Positions 23,903-35,043 of a stretch of DNA of 64,000 nucleotides are shown here, piece after piece. Position numbers and translations under genes: made by a program. The DNA is taken from positions 2,542,001-2,606,000 of the forward strand of contig JBLDXI010000021.1 of NCBI GenBank assembly GCA_047495785.1, written 5' to 3'. Source of the stretch: Lepidodermella squamata. Lineage: Eukaryota; Gastrotricha. Positions within the stretch are counted from its first letter, which is position 1, and every line of letters starts with the position of its first letter. The notes beneath the pieces are model-generated. The model saw nothing but the letters and a program-made list of their open reading frames with translations, was not told the origin of the DNA and did not search any database.

Positions 23903-24109
23903 TCAGCTGGTGATTTGTCGCAGAACCTCCCATATCTTGCGGCTGTTTCTCCGTGCTTTGGCTATACGCTTTTGGCAATGGCCATATATTAATTGCTCGG
24001 ATTCCCGGCAGTGATCTTTATTCAAGGCCATTGACTTGGTTTCATCTTCACCCGAAAACAGATCAACTTTCCAGACGCAGAAGCCTATTTCGCTGAAACG
24101 GCGGTACAA
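23903..24109 (-). pseudogene. LINE fragment, endonuclease/RT linker
   Basis: The frame includes KARRNSRKIWEVLRQITS, which parallels the GRDPRKIWRVINDF stretch of the near-intact LINE at 54-57 kb. It is a short decayed piece with no polymerase motifs. The phrase is a common linker in Jockey/CR1-type elements. Confidence 0.5.
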
Positions 24110-24246
24110 TTGATTTATACCTAAGCTGAATTGAAGCTGAATTAATTCATAAGGACTTTTGGGAATGCTACCACCACACTTTCCGTTGCTGTGACTTGTG
24201 CCTCAGGGGCATGAAGATCGAGCAGCAGAATTTATTTATTTATTTA

Positions 24247-24828
24247 CCGTATATTCCGTAATAGCTTCATATACCCGTTATTACCGCCCGTCCCGTTTAC
24301 AACCCCCCTTTTTAAGCCCTTTGAAAAATTAAAGCCTCATACTCGCAATAGCTACCCGGGACCTAAATTCAAATTCAAACTTTGAAAATCGCATTCTAAA
24401 ATAATAGCGCCTATCGTTTTGAAATTCCATTTCTGAGGCGTTTGATGGGCTTGTTTGATAGAAAATGGCGAAACATAGCCGAGTGAGAGAAGTTCAGCAA
24501 CGAAAATTGCCAAAGTAGCTGTCGATTTCCTAGCATTCATGATTTGAAGAAAACTAACATTTTAATATTTCAAAAATTTGCATAAAAATGGCTGAAATCT
24601 CGCAATCAAACGATGGCGTTCTCGATTTTAATGAAAAGCTGTTGACTTTACAAGCTGTAGTTCAAAAATTATCAATTTATTCTTATTTTTACTCAATTTC
24701 AACATTTGAAAACTTGCTTTGAAACAATAAAGTCGCATGCTCGCAATTGTAACACGTCCCGTTTACAATCCCCCTTTTTCGAGGCTTTGAAATTACAATG
24801 CCCCCTGAAGCTAATACGGAATATACGG
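24247..24828. mobile_element. 582-bp non-autonomous DNA transposon flanked by TA
   Basis: Terminal inverted repeats of about 22 bp, CCGTATATTCCGTAATAGCT.. and its near complement, lie at 24247-24269 and about 24806-24828, with TA on both sides (24245-24246 and 24829-24830). A TA duplication points to the Tc1/mariner superfamily or similar. Inside, two direct copies of a CGTCCCGTTTACAA...CCCCC motif sit at about 24290 and 24750. A TACGGTA end also appears at about 57398-57404 next to another repeat, so the family may be multicopy. No transposase is encoded. Confidence 0.6.
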
Positions 24829-24956
24829 TATTTAATTTTACTTGCTACCATCGCCGAGGCGATTATAGCGAAAAAACAGAAAAAAGTAGATACTAGAGCT
24901 GGCGCCTCACTGATGAGGTAAGAAATTTGGAACAATCAGTTGACATAATGGTTTTC

Positions 24957-26820
24957 TTAAACATGTTCATCGATAGCGTTATAATTCAGATTATTCCAAA
25001 AATTTACGACCCTTCTGTTAAAAGAGAATTTTTTACAATCACGACGACATTTGGTTTGTTGTAAACGAACAGGAGCATACTTATTTGTAGAAAAAATAAA
25101 GAAATTTGAAAACTCAACATTAACAATACTGTGATATAATTTAAAAGTCACAACAAGATCTCGCATAAATCTCCGTTTCTCAAGAGATAGAAGATTATAT
25201 TTATAAAGCAAATCATAGTATTCAACAATTTTGTAATTGCCGAGCCTTTTAAGAAATCTTTCTTGGATGGATTCAAGCTCATCAATCAGATTTAGTAAAT
25301 AAGTAGAAGACCTTTACTGAGGAGCAATAGTCTAAAATAGGTAGCACATAGGTCTTATACGCTTTTAAGCGCATAGATTCAGATGTGAAAGCTTTGAAGA
25401 TATAACCAATTAGTTGAGCGCATTTATTTTTCAGAATAGCACAGTAACTTTCGAAACTCAGATTTTTATCAATATGAACACCCAAATCGCGGACTGAATC
25501 AACACAATCCAGCTTGTTACCGTCAATTTCATAAGTAAATGGTACTTTTGCACCAATACGCAAAACACAACACTTCTTAGCATTTATCGTCAACCCATTA
25601 CTTTTAAACCAATTAACAATAATTTTTAAATCATCTTGAAGCTTCGCACAGTCGTCTGCATTTTTTATTACCTACATATATAACATACATACATATATAC
25701 ATATATGCGTCATCAGCAAAATATTTCGTAATACAGTGTTTTACGTTTTCGTCAACATTCAAAAGAAAAATGATAAACAACAGTGGACCTAAAACTGATC
25801 CTTGAAGGCGCCGAGCAGCTCCTTGAATCAGCCCCATTAACTCTGACCTTGAAGACTCGATTAGTCAGGTAAGCCCGAAGCCAGTTGAGGACATTGCCAC
25901 AGATATTGATCTCTTGCAGCTTACTGAGCAAAATTTCAATTGGCACGCTTCGAAGGCTTTTGATAAATCCAGGTATATCGCATCAACGCCGAAGCCATCA
26001 TCCACAGCTTTAGTCCAGTCGTTTAAGCACAATAGTAGTTGAAGCTCACATGATCTTTTCGGTAAGAAGCCGAACTGATTTGCCGGAATTAATTTATTCC
26101 GAGTAAAAAAGGAAGCAAATACGATCGTATTATTTTCTCCTGAACTTTGCACACACACAAGACGTTAGACTTACTGGGCGATAGTTACTCACATCGTGAA
26201 CACTTCCTGATCTTTTAAAAATCGACACGACAATCGCTTCCTTCCATATACGAGGTATTTCGCCATAAGCAAAGGAAGCATTAAAAATGATCGAAAGAGG
26301 CAGAGCACAACTAGAAGCCAGATTTCGAAGAAGAAATTGAGGAAGTAAATCAGGCCCAGATCCGAATTTTCCTTTGAGAGTAACAAGGGTGTGATAAATA
26401 GAATCAGCGGTGAATACTATATTTTATGAAGAGATTCGTTTACGACTGATCGAAAGGCCTTTGTGTAACTGATATTTGAGTAATTGAAATTTCATAATAA
26501 AGGAGTCGATGATGCTGTCTACGTAACGGTAGCTGTCAGCTCTTTGTTTGCCTTGGAAGTTTGAAGTCGGCCACCTGACTGTCGAAGCGTCATCTAAAAA
26601 CGGTTCCGTGTTGTTTTCGTTCAGCTTTCTGAGGAAGACCGTGGTTCTCTTCCATGGATGTCTCTTGACTTGGTGAGGAAAGGAGCATAATTCACCAAGG
26701 GTTTCATTAAGAGGCACTTCGGCTCCAGACGCAGACGTTTAGATTGAATACAGCCTCCTGATGTGAACGGGGCATACCTGAGCTTGGTTTTTTCCCCACG
26801 AAGCAAGGCAGGCCAAGCAT
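24957..26820 (-). pseudogene. Degenerate non-LTR retrotransposon, reverse transcriptase region
   Basis: Read from 26820 downward, the broken frames give an unrecognised linker, then DVSNYRPVSLTS, QFGFLPKRSCELQLLLCLND, AIYLDLSKAFE, LRAYLTNRVFKVRVNG, GSVLGPLLFIIFLLNV, KYFADDAYMY, and a C-terminal VRDLGVHIDKNLSFESY and YKTYVLPILDYCS. These are consecutive reverse-transcriptase blocks in the right order, with the catalytic FADD. Many frameshifts are present, and a TACATA microsatellite at about 25672-25712 interrupts the frame right after the FADD block. The family resembles Jockey/CR1-type LINEs. No 3' tail was resolved. Confidence 0.8.
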
Positions 26821-28079
26821 GAGCTTCGCAACGTCAAAAAACGGTTTTGACAGCCAGCTTTACTAATAGATGCGAGTCTTCAACTTGCCACCTTCAACTT
26901 CAGCAACAAATATTTTGGCTGGTCACATTGGTGCACTCTGAATAAAGTCATCCGCATATCCGACCGATGAATCTAAAATCCGGACATTTTCTACTGCAGC
27001 AAAATTATCTGTTTGTTTTCCATCAAACCTATGTTATTTTACAGTTGTATAGTTTTTATGACAAAATTTTGGTATTGGTTAACTTTACTATGAAAATAAA
27101 TTTGCTATTGTTGCGCCTAGCACGTTGTTTGGGATTGGATGACCCCTATACTTTTATGTACCGGTGAAATGTCCCTCGCAGGTGCGCTTGGCGCTTCGCA
27201 ACTCCCGCCTCGCGATTGCAGCCATATACTTAATCTTCCAGGTTTATATAATTCTTCTACGCCAGTTACTTGAAGAATACAGTGGCGGATATCTGACTTT
27301 ATCAAGTTATCCCGTTTCATTGACAAGGGACAATCGCTCGACCTGTTACACCTAGGTTTACGGTTGTAAAATATGCATGGCCGGGCGCCGGGCGCGCTTA
27401 CTGGGGGATGTGTGGGGATCTCCAAGGTAGCGCTGATACCCCAATTCTTCACCGCCAAAAAAGGGACTACAGTAGCCAGTAGCCCATCAAACTTAAGGCC
27501 CCACTCTCGTTGAACCCGCGGCGCCCGGCACCCCTGTTTTTGAGGCGTTAATATCGAGCAATTTTGTTTATAGTCAATTGGTCGGGCTCGTAAAGCTCGT
27601 TGAAATTGTGTCCACTATGTTCTTTTCTTTAGATAGCAAATGAAAGGCTGTCATTGAGCCTGATAAGTGATAAGCGTAATTGCCAAGTTGCAAGTAGTGG
27701 CCTCCTACGCACTGCCCTCAGGAAAATGTTCATAAAGCAGGTCGTTTAAACTGGGATATTAAAAAGGTGACATCAAGGTGAAGAAGGGTCTATTTCAGTT
27801 TTCGCTATTGTGCATTTTGAGATTCATCGAGATTTCGCATCGTCAGTCGAGCTCCAGGCGGATGAATCAAACGCTAGGGACACGCCATCTAAAACGCATT
27901 TTACATATCAATTGTTTGCGTCGAATCTCTATCATGCCAACTCGATGATAGCTGCAGTTTATTCGTCTATTATCTTTTATAGTTATATCCGCATGTTCAT
28001 GTCTGTTATAGAAACTTTTATTTTGTGTTCTGTCGGCGGAAATTCAGTCCCTTAGTTAGGGCACTGCATTTAGGTAAAA
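26821..28079. other. Intergenic stretch before the MXD-like gene
   Basis: A minus frame at 27117-27458 has a GC-rich patch (27375-27400, GGGCGCCGGGCGCGC) but no recognisable product. Near 27480-27540 there is another GC-rich patch, GCGGCGCCCGGCACC, partly complementary to it. No gene was identified. Confidence 0.4.
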
Positions 28080-29453
28080 ATGGTAAAAAATCAAAGTGGC
28101 AGTGGCGTGGATGAGCTATTACGAGCTGCTGAGATTTTAGATAACTGGGACAGAGGTTTGCGCTTTGTTTTATCCATTCGCTGTTCGTCATCTGACTTTT
28201 GTTTAGAACGTGAACATGGTTATGCCGCACTGCCTCGTGATAGTAGTCAGGGAAACGAAAATAGTGACCAAACTGGGGAAACTTCTTCAAACACTGCATC
28301 TCAAACATCCTCTGCATCCTCTACACTGGTTCGGGCCTGCGGAGGCTCAGGCCACGCCAATTCCGGTGCTGTTCCGGCAATCATATCCAAATCTAATCAT
28401 CGCCGCCGCCGCCATTCAGCATCGGGTTCATCTTCCTCTGACCGGCGCCTATCGACGTCTTCGTCTTCCCCGGAACATAGAGCTAAGGGTAGCGGAAAAG
28501 AGTCGGTTCACGGAGGCTGTGTGAGATCTGCTCACAACGAGTTGGAAAAATCTCGGTATAAAAGAAACTGATTGGAATTCTTGTTGCGTACACTTTCTTT
28601 TTCAGCCGAGCTTCCATGCGAAGCTGCCTTGAAGCTTTGCGCCATCTCCTTCCCACCGAGCACTTGGAGCGTACATCAACGGGAAAAAACACCACCCTAT
28701 CAGTATTGAGATCGGCTAGATCTTTTATCAAGGTCTTGACTGCTTTATTTTTATTTATATATTTATTTCAAACTCATCCAAATAGGCCCTTCATGATTGC
28801 CTCGATCAAAAGACGGACACTAGAGCGCAACTAATGAGTGAGCAAACAAAAAAGCTGCACAGGCTAAGTGTACTTACGGGTATGGCTCCGCCGCTTGCTT
28901 CATCAAATGTTTGCAACGGAAATTTGGATACTCTCAAGCTGGAAGCACTTGGAACTGCTGCTGTGGCTGTTGCAGCCGCAGAGCAACAGTTGCACAAGTC
29001 AAGCGAAGCTTCTGCAAATTCTTTACAAGTGAAGGCTCTCGCTACCCCAGTCCCAAGCATGTCTACTTTTGATGGAAGCCCGCCAGTCTCGGTGATCAAA
29101 GCTAGCTTAGTGTCAAACCAGTTGGTAAATGGAAAAATCATTGAAAAAGTTCGCTCAATCTCAGAGAGCTCGTCTGTCAATCTCATCCCGCAAACGAAAA
29201 GAACTGAAAAAGGTTAGTGAAATTAATGATGAGGGGAGTTTACAAGTTTTGGCCAAATTTAATTTTAGAAACAAAAGCGTTGAAAGTTGGATTGGTGAAA
29301 AATGAGGAAGAGGAGAGTTCCGAATGTCATTTGCTGTCGAGCGAAGCAATCACTGCTCGCATCGTAAATGTAACTTCCGTGAAAGAAACAGAAGACGGAA
29401 TTTTACTGGTTCCAACTGGTCCTCGTATTGTATCCGCCACTTTACGCCGCTGA
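28080..29453 (+). CDS. MXD/MNT-family bHLH-zipper repressor (MAX dimerization protein; MDL-1-like)
   Basis: Nuclear factor that dimerizes with MAX and recruits SIN3 to repress MYC-type E-box targets. Five exons: 28080-28155, 28207-28555, 28606-28732, 28786-29212 and 29269-29453, in frame to 387 aa. After splicing, residues about 10-33 read VDELLRAAEILDNWDRERE then HGYAALP, a clear SIN3-interaction helix. A Ser/His-rich linker follows, then the basic-HLH (HNELEKSRRASMRSCLEALR, TTLSVLRSARSFIK) and a leucine zipper starting ALHDCLDQKTDTRAQL. The C-terminal about 175 aa is Ser/Ala-rich and unfamiliar. Intron 1 (28156-28206) is exactly 51 nt and has no stop in frame, so retention would insert 17 aa into the SIN3 helix. 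MNT and MXD features are mixed, so I give no symbol. Confidence 0.92.
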
Positions 29454-31690
29454 ATGTCGCATCCAACTTTGTAAACATCATTCGAATATTGACCTTTTAT
29501 TTATTTTGACACATACGTGTTTTGGCGCACTAGCTTTCTAGCTGGTGAAGAGTGCTGTGGAACAACTGCAAAGTTTAATCTTCTCTAGAATGACGCGTGC
29601 TTTTCTCACCCATACGAAATATGTTGAATTTGTTACTAATTTTATCACTTTTACATCTTTGGTAGTATTCTTTGCTTGAATTGGTTATTTTATTCTTCTT
29701 TTTGATGGAATTATAATGTTTTGTTATTGACCGTGCTTGATCGTACTTCTGTTGATCACGACTTGTCATTGAATAAGCGCAGTGATTCTGTAGAACGCAC
29801 AACGATTGATTTTTCTAAAGGATTTCACTGCTGCTGTTGTTGATGTGCTCGTGATTAATGAAGCTTAGAGTTACATATTAATTTTTATCTGTGATGGTGA
29901 CGAAATTTAAAAACTTCCTCTTATGACTTCATGTCTCAACAACAGCAGCATCATTACACCGACATGATGCGGTGAATGCAGCGGCATATTTAGTTTTTTA
30001 ATCATAAGCGCAAAATTATGTTATAGTTATCCTCCAATAATTATACACGTACGCCGAGTCAATGATATTTGGCCCATCGAATTTTTACTCGTTTAACTTA
30101 TTTATGCTGATAACAATATCAAGGAAACTTAGTTTGGCAATATTACTTTCCCTCGTTTTCTCACCCCAATTAAGTTTAGCCAAATGACTTGCTTTATTAG
30201 AGCTGATCGGTGGCTTTCGACTCGTCAGAGAATTCATACTGTCCTTTCTGTCTTTCTTCGGCGTGAGCCACTGTCAATTATACGTTTTCCGCCGTCTTCT
30301 CTCATCAGCGATTGCTTATATTTGTTACAAACATCATCCACGCATAAATGCACCAGAGACTTCGCTGTAATGCAATGAAAATTGTTCGTCACCGATGCCA
30401 ACCATCCATGTTGCCTCCAATCCTTGATTTCTTTTTCATGCGAATCAATGGGGATACGAAGTGCCTTTAACGGTACGTGGTTCATTGGAACCGCCTTGGT
30501 GATAAATCGTATCCTGCTAATCTCATTTAGTAGCAGTCATCGTTCGTAATTGGTGTATTAATATTACTAAAACCTGATTCTTATTTGTCTAATTATTGTT
30601 ATTGAATTTGTTTCTTCTTTAATTTACTTACAGAGAAAGAATTACTATGATTTTTATACTGTCGCCTATGCTAAGCGGGAGATTTGCATGTTGTAATGAC
30701 GTCTGTTTTCTGTAATATTTCTGTACCTTGTACGTGGCTTGTGCGAAAGAAAGAAATGCGAAATATCAATAAAATTTGCCTGAAAAATTACCTGGCGTTT
30801 TTAAATCAAATTCAAAGTGCAAGTTGATTCTCGAAAACTGACCTCGAACGAGATGGAGAATTATTGCATCCTCGATGTAATCATAATTGTGTTAACAGAT
30901 TTTTTGGCATATCCACCCAGGAGGAAAATGAGGAGTATCCCTCACAGAATCCATCAAAAACGAAAAAGGCATTCGCGAGTAAGTATGTACCTTATGTATC
31001 TGATTTTGATTTCTTTCGAACATGGGGCAGACAATGTCTTTTCAATCTCATTACGGCCAAAGGGCGATCCTCTAGGTATATTCTGACATGAATTGTATAG
31101 TTTTTCTCTCTACAAGATGACTGAGCAGTTTCTCACGAATGAACGTGGTCGACTGTTTGAAAAATGTTAGCTGATGTTAGCTTAGCTAATGTTTTCAACA
31201 ATCTCTTCGCCAATGTTGTAAAAACATTGCCAGTGCATTGCTACACCGCCTGAGTTTTCACCGATCATTTCAAACCACTGAAAAGTTCAAATTTCGCGAA
31301 ATCACGTCAAGGGAATTATTACTGGATGCACTGGCTAAGGTAAAGAACAAACCCATACCCCTGTAGTTGAGAATTGTAACACTGAAGTTGGAAAAATCAG
31401 CCAAAAAAATTGACTGATTTTCAAAACCTTGACTATACAACTGGTATAGCTGAAATAACTGAGACAGTTTTGAAAATGACTGCTAGAGTTATTGCCCCGC
31501 ATAGGTATACTTGCTTTTTTCAATGAGATAATTCGATCGAAAATAATGCAAGCAATGCAAGCAATGATTTTATTATTTGTTCAAAGGCTTTCAAGCACCG
31601 GCCACGGGTGGGCTTTGGGCGCGTCCAATAATATTCAGTAACATTTTAAAACTGATGATTAGCTATACAGTAAATGATGTTGTATGATAA
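29454..31690. other. 3' UTR and 2.2-kb intergenic stretch
   Basis: The first few hundred bases are probably 3' UTR of the bHLH gene. Two overlapping frames at about 30817-31091 read like broken coding sequence (RFFGISTQEENEEYPSQNP) but match nothing I recognise. No structured repeat was seen. Confidence 0.35.
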
Positions 31691-31697
31691 TGATACA

Positions 31698-33930
31698 TTT
31701 TTTTTTTTTTTTTTTTCCGAGCACAGATATTATAATTATTATGAAGATGCATACATCAGAACTTATAACAGAGAGGCTAAAATATGGCATGTCAGTTTAT
31801 AGTATTCGTAGGATAGATGTGCGATTTAAGATGAAGGCGGTAGCTAAGAGCGAGAGAGAGGATATGCGATAAAGAGATATCGCCTACGGATTTACAGGAG
31901 TTGATACTTGATACTCGATAATCGAGGAGGTATTGATTTCAATATCATTGGTAGTCGTACGGGGCACAGCCAGATTATTTGGAATATGGATACATTCTAA
32001 ATAGAGATGACAGATTAGATCTACAGCGTTTGAATAGTTTCTTAGAGGCATGGATAGAGGGTTACCGTCCTTAAAACAGAAAATACATTTTATTCCGAAA
32101 TTATTAACATAACAAAAAGGCTTGTGAAGCGAGTTGGTCCTGATCATACTGAGAGTTCTAATATTTTTCACTGACCAAAAAGCTTTCTGGGCATTTGAAT
32201 AGAGCAGCAATCTGTCGAAATTTTCGTCGGTGTAGACAGGATTTTGGTACAGGGTTTTCAAACCATTTACTGTCGATAATTTGTCATTTTTTAGCCATAT
32301 TTCATACCACTTCCCAAGATGAGCCAAACCCTCAAATTGGGAGGTAGCAGAGAAAATGTTGGCACCGCCTAGTTTTTCAACGTCCCCTTGCAAATTCTTG
32401 AAAATGTTTCGATATAAATTTTTGTTCGAGTCAATAACATGGAAAGCGATTTTCAGAAGCTCATGATCGTTCTCAAATTTGAGCCACAAGAAATATCTGA
32501 CGGCTGATTTTGTGAGGATTAGATCGGGGGGATCAAGGTAAAATTCGCGTTTCACCAGTTCATTTCTGGCAGACGTTGGAATTCGACAGATCTGTTTCAC
32601 AAAATAAGTATTGAAAGGGAAAATTTTGGTTTTTTTTGACTGACCCCAGAGGCCACTCGCGTAACTGTAGTTACCAACAACGTAGGAATTGTGTAGAATA
32701 TTGAAAGTTTTAGGTGGGAGGTATGTAGTAAAGTTTTCAATCATGTTTGGGATAAGTGCGGTGATACGCTTAGTATTCGCATTGATAACCTCCACCATTT
32801 TGTCGAAATTAAGGTTGTGGGTGAAATAGACACCTAGGTATTTGAATTCCTTAACTCTTTCGAGGGTTTCCCCATTCAGGGTAAATTTTAAACTAGAATT
32901 TTCGGAGAACCGCTTTTCAAAAATCATAATTTTGGTTTTTTCTATGTTGATTTTGAGGGAATTTTCGTCGCAGTAGGTGACAAGCTCATTGAGTAGTTTT
33001 TGTAGTTTTTCTGGGCTTTCAGCCATCAATACTAAGTCGTCCGCGTAGAGAATAGCGATAATGACATATTGCTCGAATGTCAGACCGGGTATCGTTTTCA
33101 TAAGATATGGTATCAGGTCATTGATGAAAATAGAGAAAAGTAAAGGGGAGAGAGGGTCACCTTGTCTTACTCCTACGTTGGAACTTATTGGACTATCGTA
33201 AAGAATGGATGATTTGTATCGCAAAAATAATTTATTGTCGGCATACATGTTTTTGATGACCTCGATGAAGGGTGACGGCAGTCCTAGTTTAATTAACTTA
33301 CTGATGAGTAGTGCGCGGCTTATTTTATCGAAGGCGCTTGAGAAGTCAACGAAAGCGGTGTAGATCTTCTTGCCTTTAGTCAGAAAGTAAGCGATTATAG
33401 CATAAAAGACTGTGCAAGCGTCTACGGTTCCTAGTTTGGGAGTGAAGCCGAATTGCTCCGGTCTGAGAATCTCTTTGACCTTACACCATTCTCTAAGGCG
33501 ATTTTCTAGGATGCTGGAGAAAATTTTTGCGAAGACTGAAATTAAGGTGATAGGGCGGTAATTTTTTGGGTCTCGACGATCGTTCTTCTTAAAAATTGGT
33601 AGCAATATTGCTTTGCGCCAGCACTCGGGGTATTCTCCTGATCGTAGTATCTTGGAGTATAAAATTGCAAGGAATGGGTAAAGACCTTTCTTGCAGCCCT
33701 CTAGCTTCAGGCACTCGTAGTCGATTTGGTCCACCCCTGAGCATGACTTCGAGTTGGAGGTCGCGATGATGCTCTCAATTTCCGAGATGGTGACTGGCGA
33801 TAGGAGGTCTATGTCATCCTGGTCGGGGCTGTTATTGAGGGTTAGTTCTAGTATTGGGTTTTCAGGGATTATTTCAGGGGCGGTGGTAAATAATTGTGTG
33901 AAAAACTCGATCGAAAATAATTCCCGAGCA
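31698..33930 (-). pseudogene. 5'-truncated non-LTR retrotransposon with a 686-codon open reverse transcriptase frame and poly(A) tail
   Basis: The frame 33944-31884 is open. It carries NYRPITLISVFAKIFSSILE, EQFGFTPKLGTVDACTVF, AFVDFSSAFD, GVRQGDPLSPLLF, ILYADDLVLMAE with the catalytic YADD, NIEKTKIMIF and FKYLGVYF, a long C-terminal domain, and a CIFCF...H..C zinc-knuckle-like end. A T tract at 31698-31718 on the plus strand is a poly(A) tail in this orientation. The endonuclease is missing and the N-terminal part is cut at about 33930, where a different LINE fragment begins. Lack of stops over 686 codons means it inserted recently. The clade is not resolved and no target duplication was found. 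Confidence 0.85.
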
Positions 33931-34290
33931 ATATAAAACGGCAATTGTGCATTCTTTCCACAAAGGAGGATCTGATGTGTCCAATTTCAGGCCAATTTCA
34001 ATTCTATCGCCAATTTCTAGGACCGTTGAAAGGTGCATCTCATTCCAAATTAAATCACATTTAAATCAGACGGAAACAAGGTTATTTTTCAGCAAATTCC
34101 ATTCAACAGACAGCTGCCTTGCAAAACTCACCGAAGACTGGCACATTTCGCACGAAAAACGGTGAACAGTCGCTATCGTGGCTATTGACTTGAGCAATGC
34201 CTTTGATTCGCTACATCATAAAGGCATCTATAGGTCATTGGCTAGTGCGGGTATTGAACAGGAAGCTATGTCAGTGATCGCTACCAGTAT
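33930..34290 (+). pseudogene. LINE fragment, early reverse transcriptase blocks
   Basis: Plus-strand frames read KTAIVHSFHKGG, NFRPISILSPISRTVERC, SKFHSTDSCLAKLTEDWH, then after a frame break AIDLSNAFDSLHHKGIY. These parallel the LINE at 54-57 kb (NYRPISITSPIARTFERC, HSTDTCVGEFTEDW, SIDLSKAFDTLNH), so it belongs to the same family, in opposite orientation. It is cut at both ends and abuts the truncated 5' end of the neighbouring element. Confidence 0.75.
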
Positions 34291-35043
34291 GTAGAAATTA
34301 ACCAAAGTCGCTCAAGTAAAGGTAAAATACTAATTATTGTTGTTGTGATAAGGCTTCTCATGAATTCGAAACTGACTGAGCTTGATATTCTTGTTTGTCA
34401 TTTTTTATAAGCAATTGTGAGCTATGTAATCCCTATAAATCGTCTAGTCTTCTGCTAACATTTGAAAATCGGAAATCAGGAATAACTGACCCTAAAATCT
34501 TTCAAGCAAACGTGTTCAATTTTTCGACATCCAAAAATTTGCTAAACGCAAATTTAATTTCTTTCAAAATTTATTGGAAAATCTGCCTGATATTAAAATA
34601 CAACATCGCATCGACATAAAAAGATAGCTTTAACGTGCTATTCACAGCCGAATGAAGACTCTGAAGACATGGAAATATGGCAGACCATCGTTTGGCGCCA
34701 ACTGATTCAGCAGAAAAGACAGCCAAGCGAGATATGTCAAGATTAGACTGACCGCGTAAGATTGCACGGTTATTCGGAATGCTTTTTTCTATTGAGGGGC
34801 AACTAAGTCTGTTGGTGAATTTATTACCATAAGATTACAGCATCCAAGTGGTCACTAGCCTATAAGAGCATGGCTCACATTTAGTTCTAGTAACACAGCT
34901 GAATACGTTGAACATACAATATTTACACAATTTAGACGGATCACACGAATTGTCATTCCGTTTACAGATTATAGCCAATGCCGGTTGGTGTGTAGTTCCG
35001 AGAGCACAGAAATTATTGTATGAAAAGACGCAGGACAGCCAAA
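34291..35043. other. Intergenic stretch and probable XPO7 3' UTR
   Basis: No gene or structured repeat was recognised. Confidence 0.4.

Noticed and set aside
27117-27458. 113-codon open minus frame with GC-rich patch
   Set aside because: No motif and overlaps a plus frame; the GC-rich patch is more likely repeat-derived.
33947-34165. Small plus-strand gene with NFRPISI
   Set aside because: It is a reverse-transcriptase block of a truncated LINE, not a host gene.
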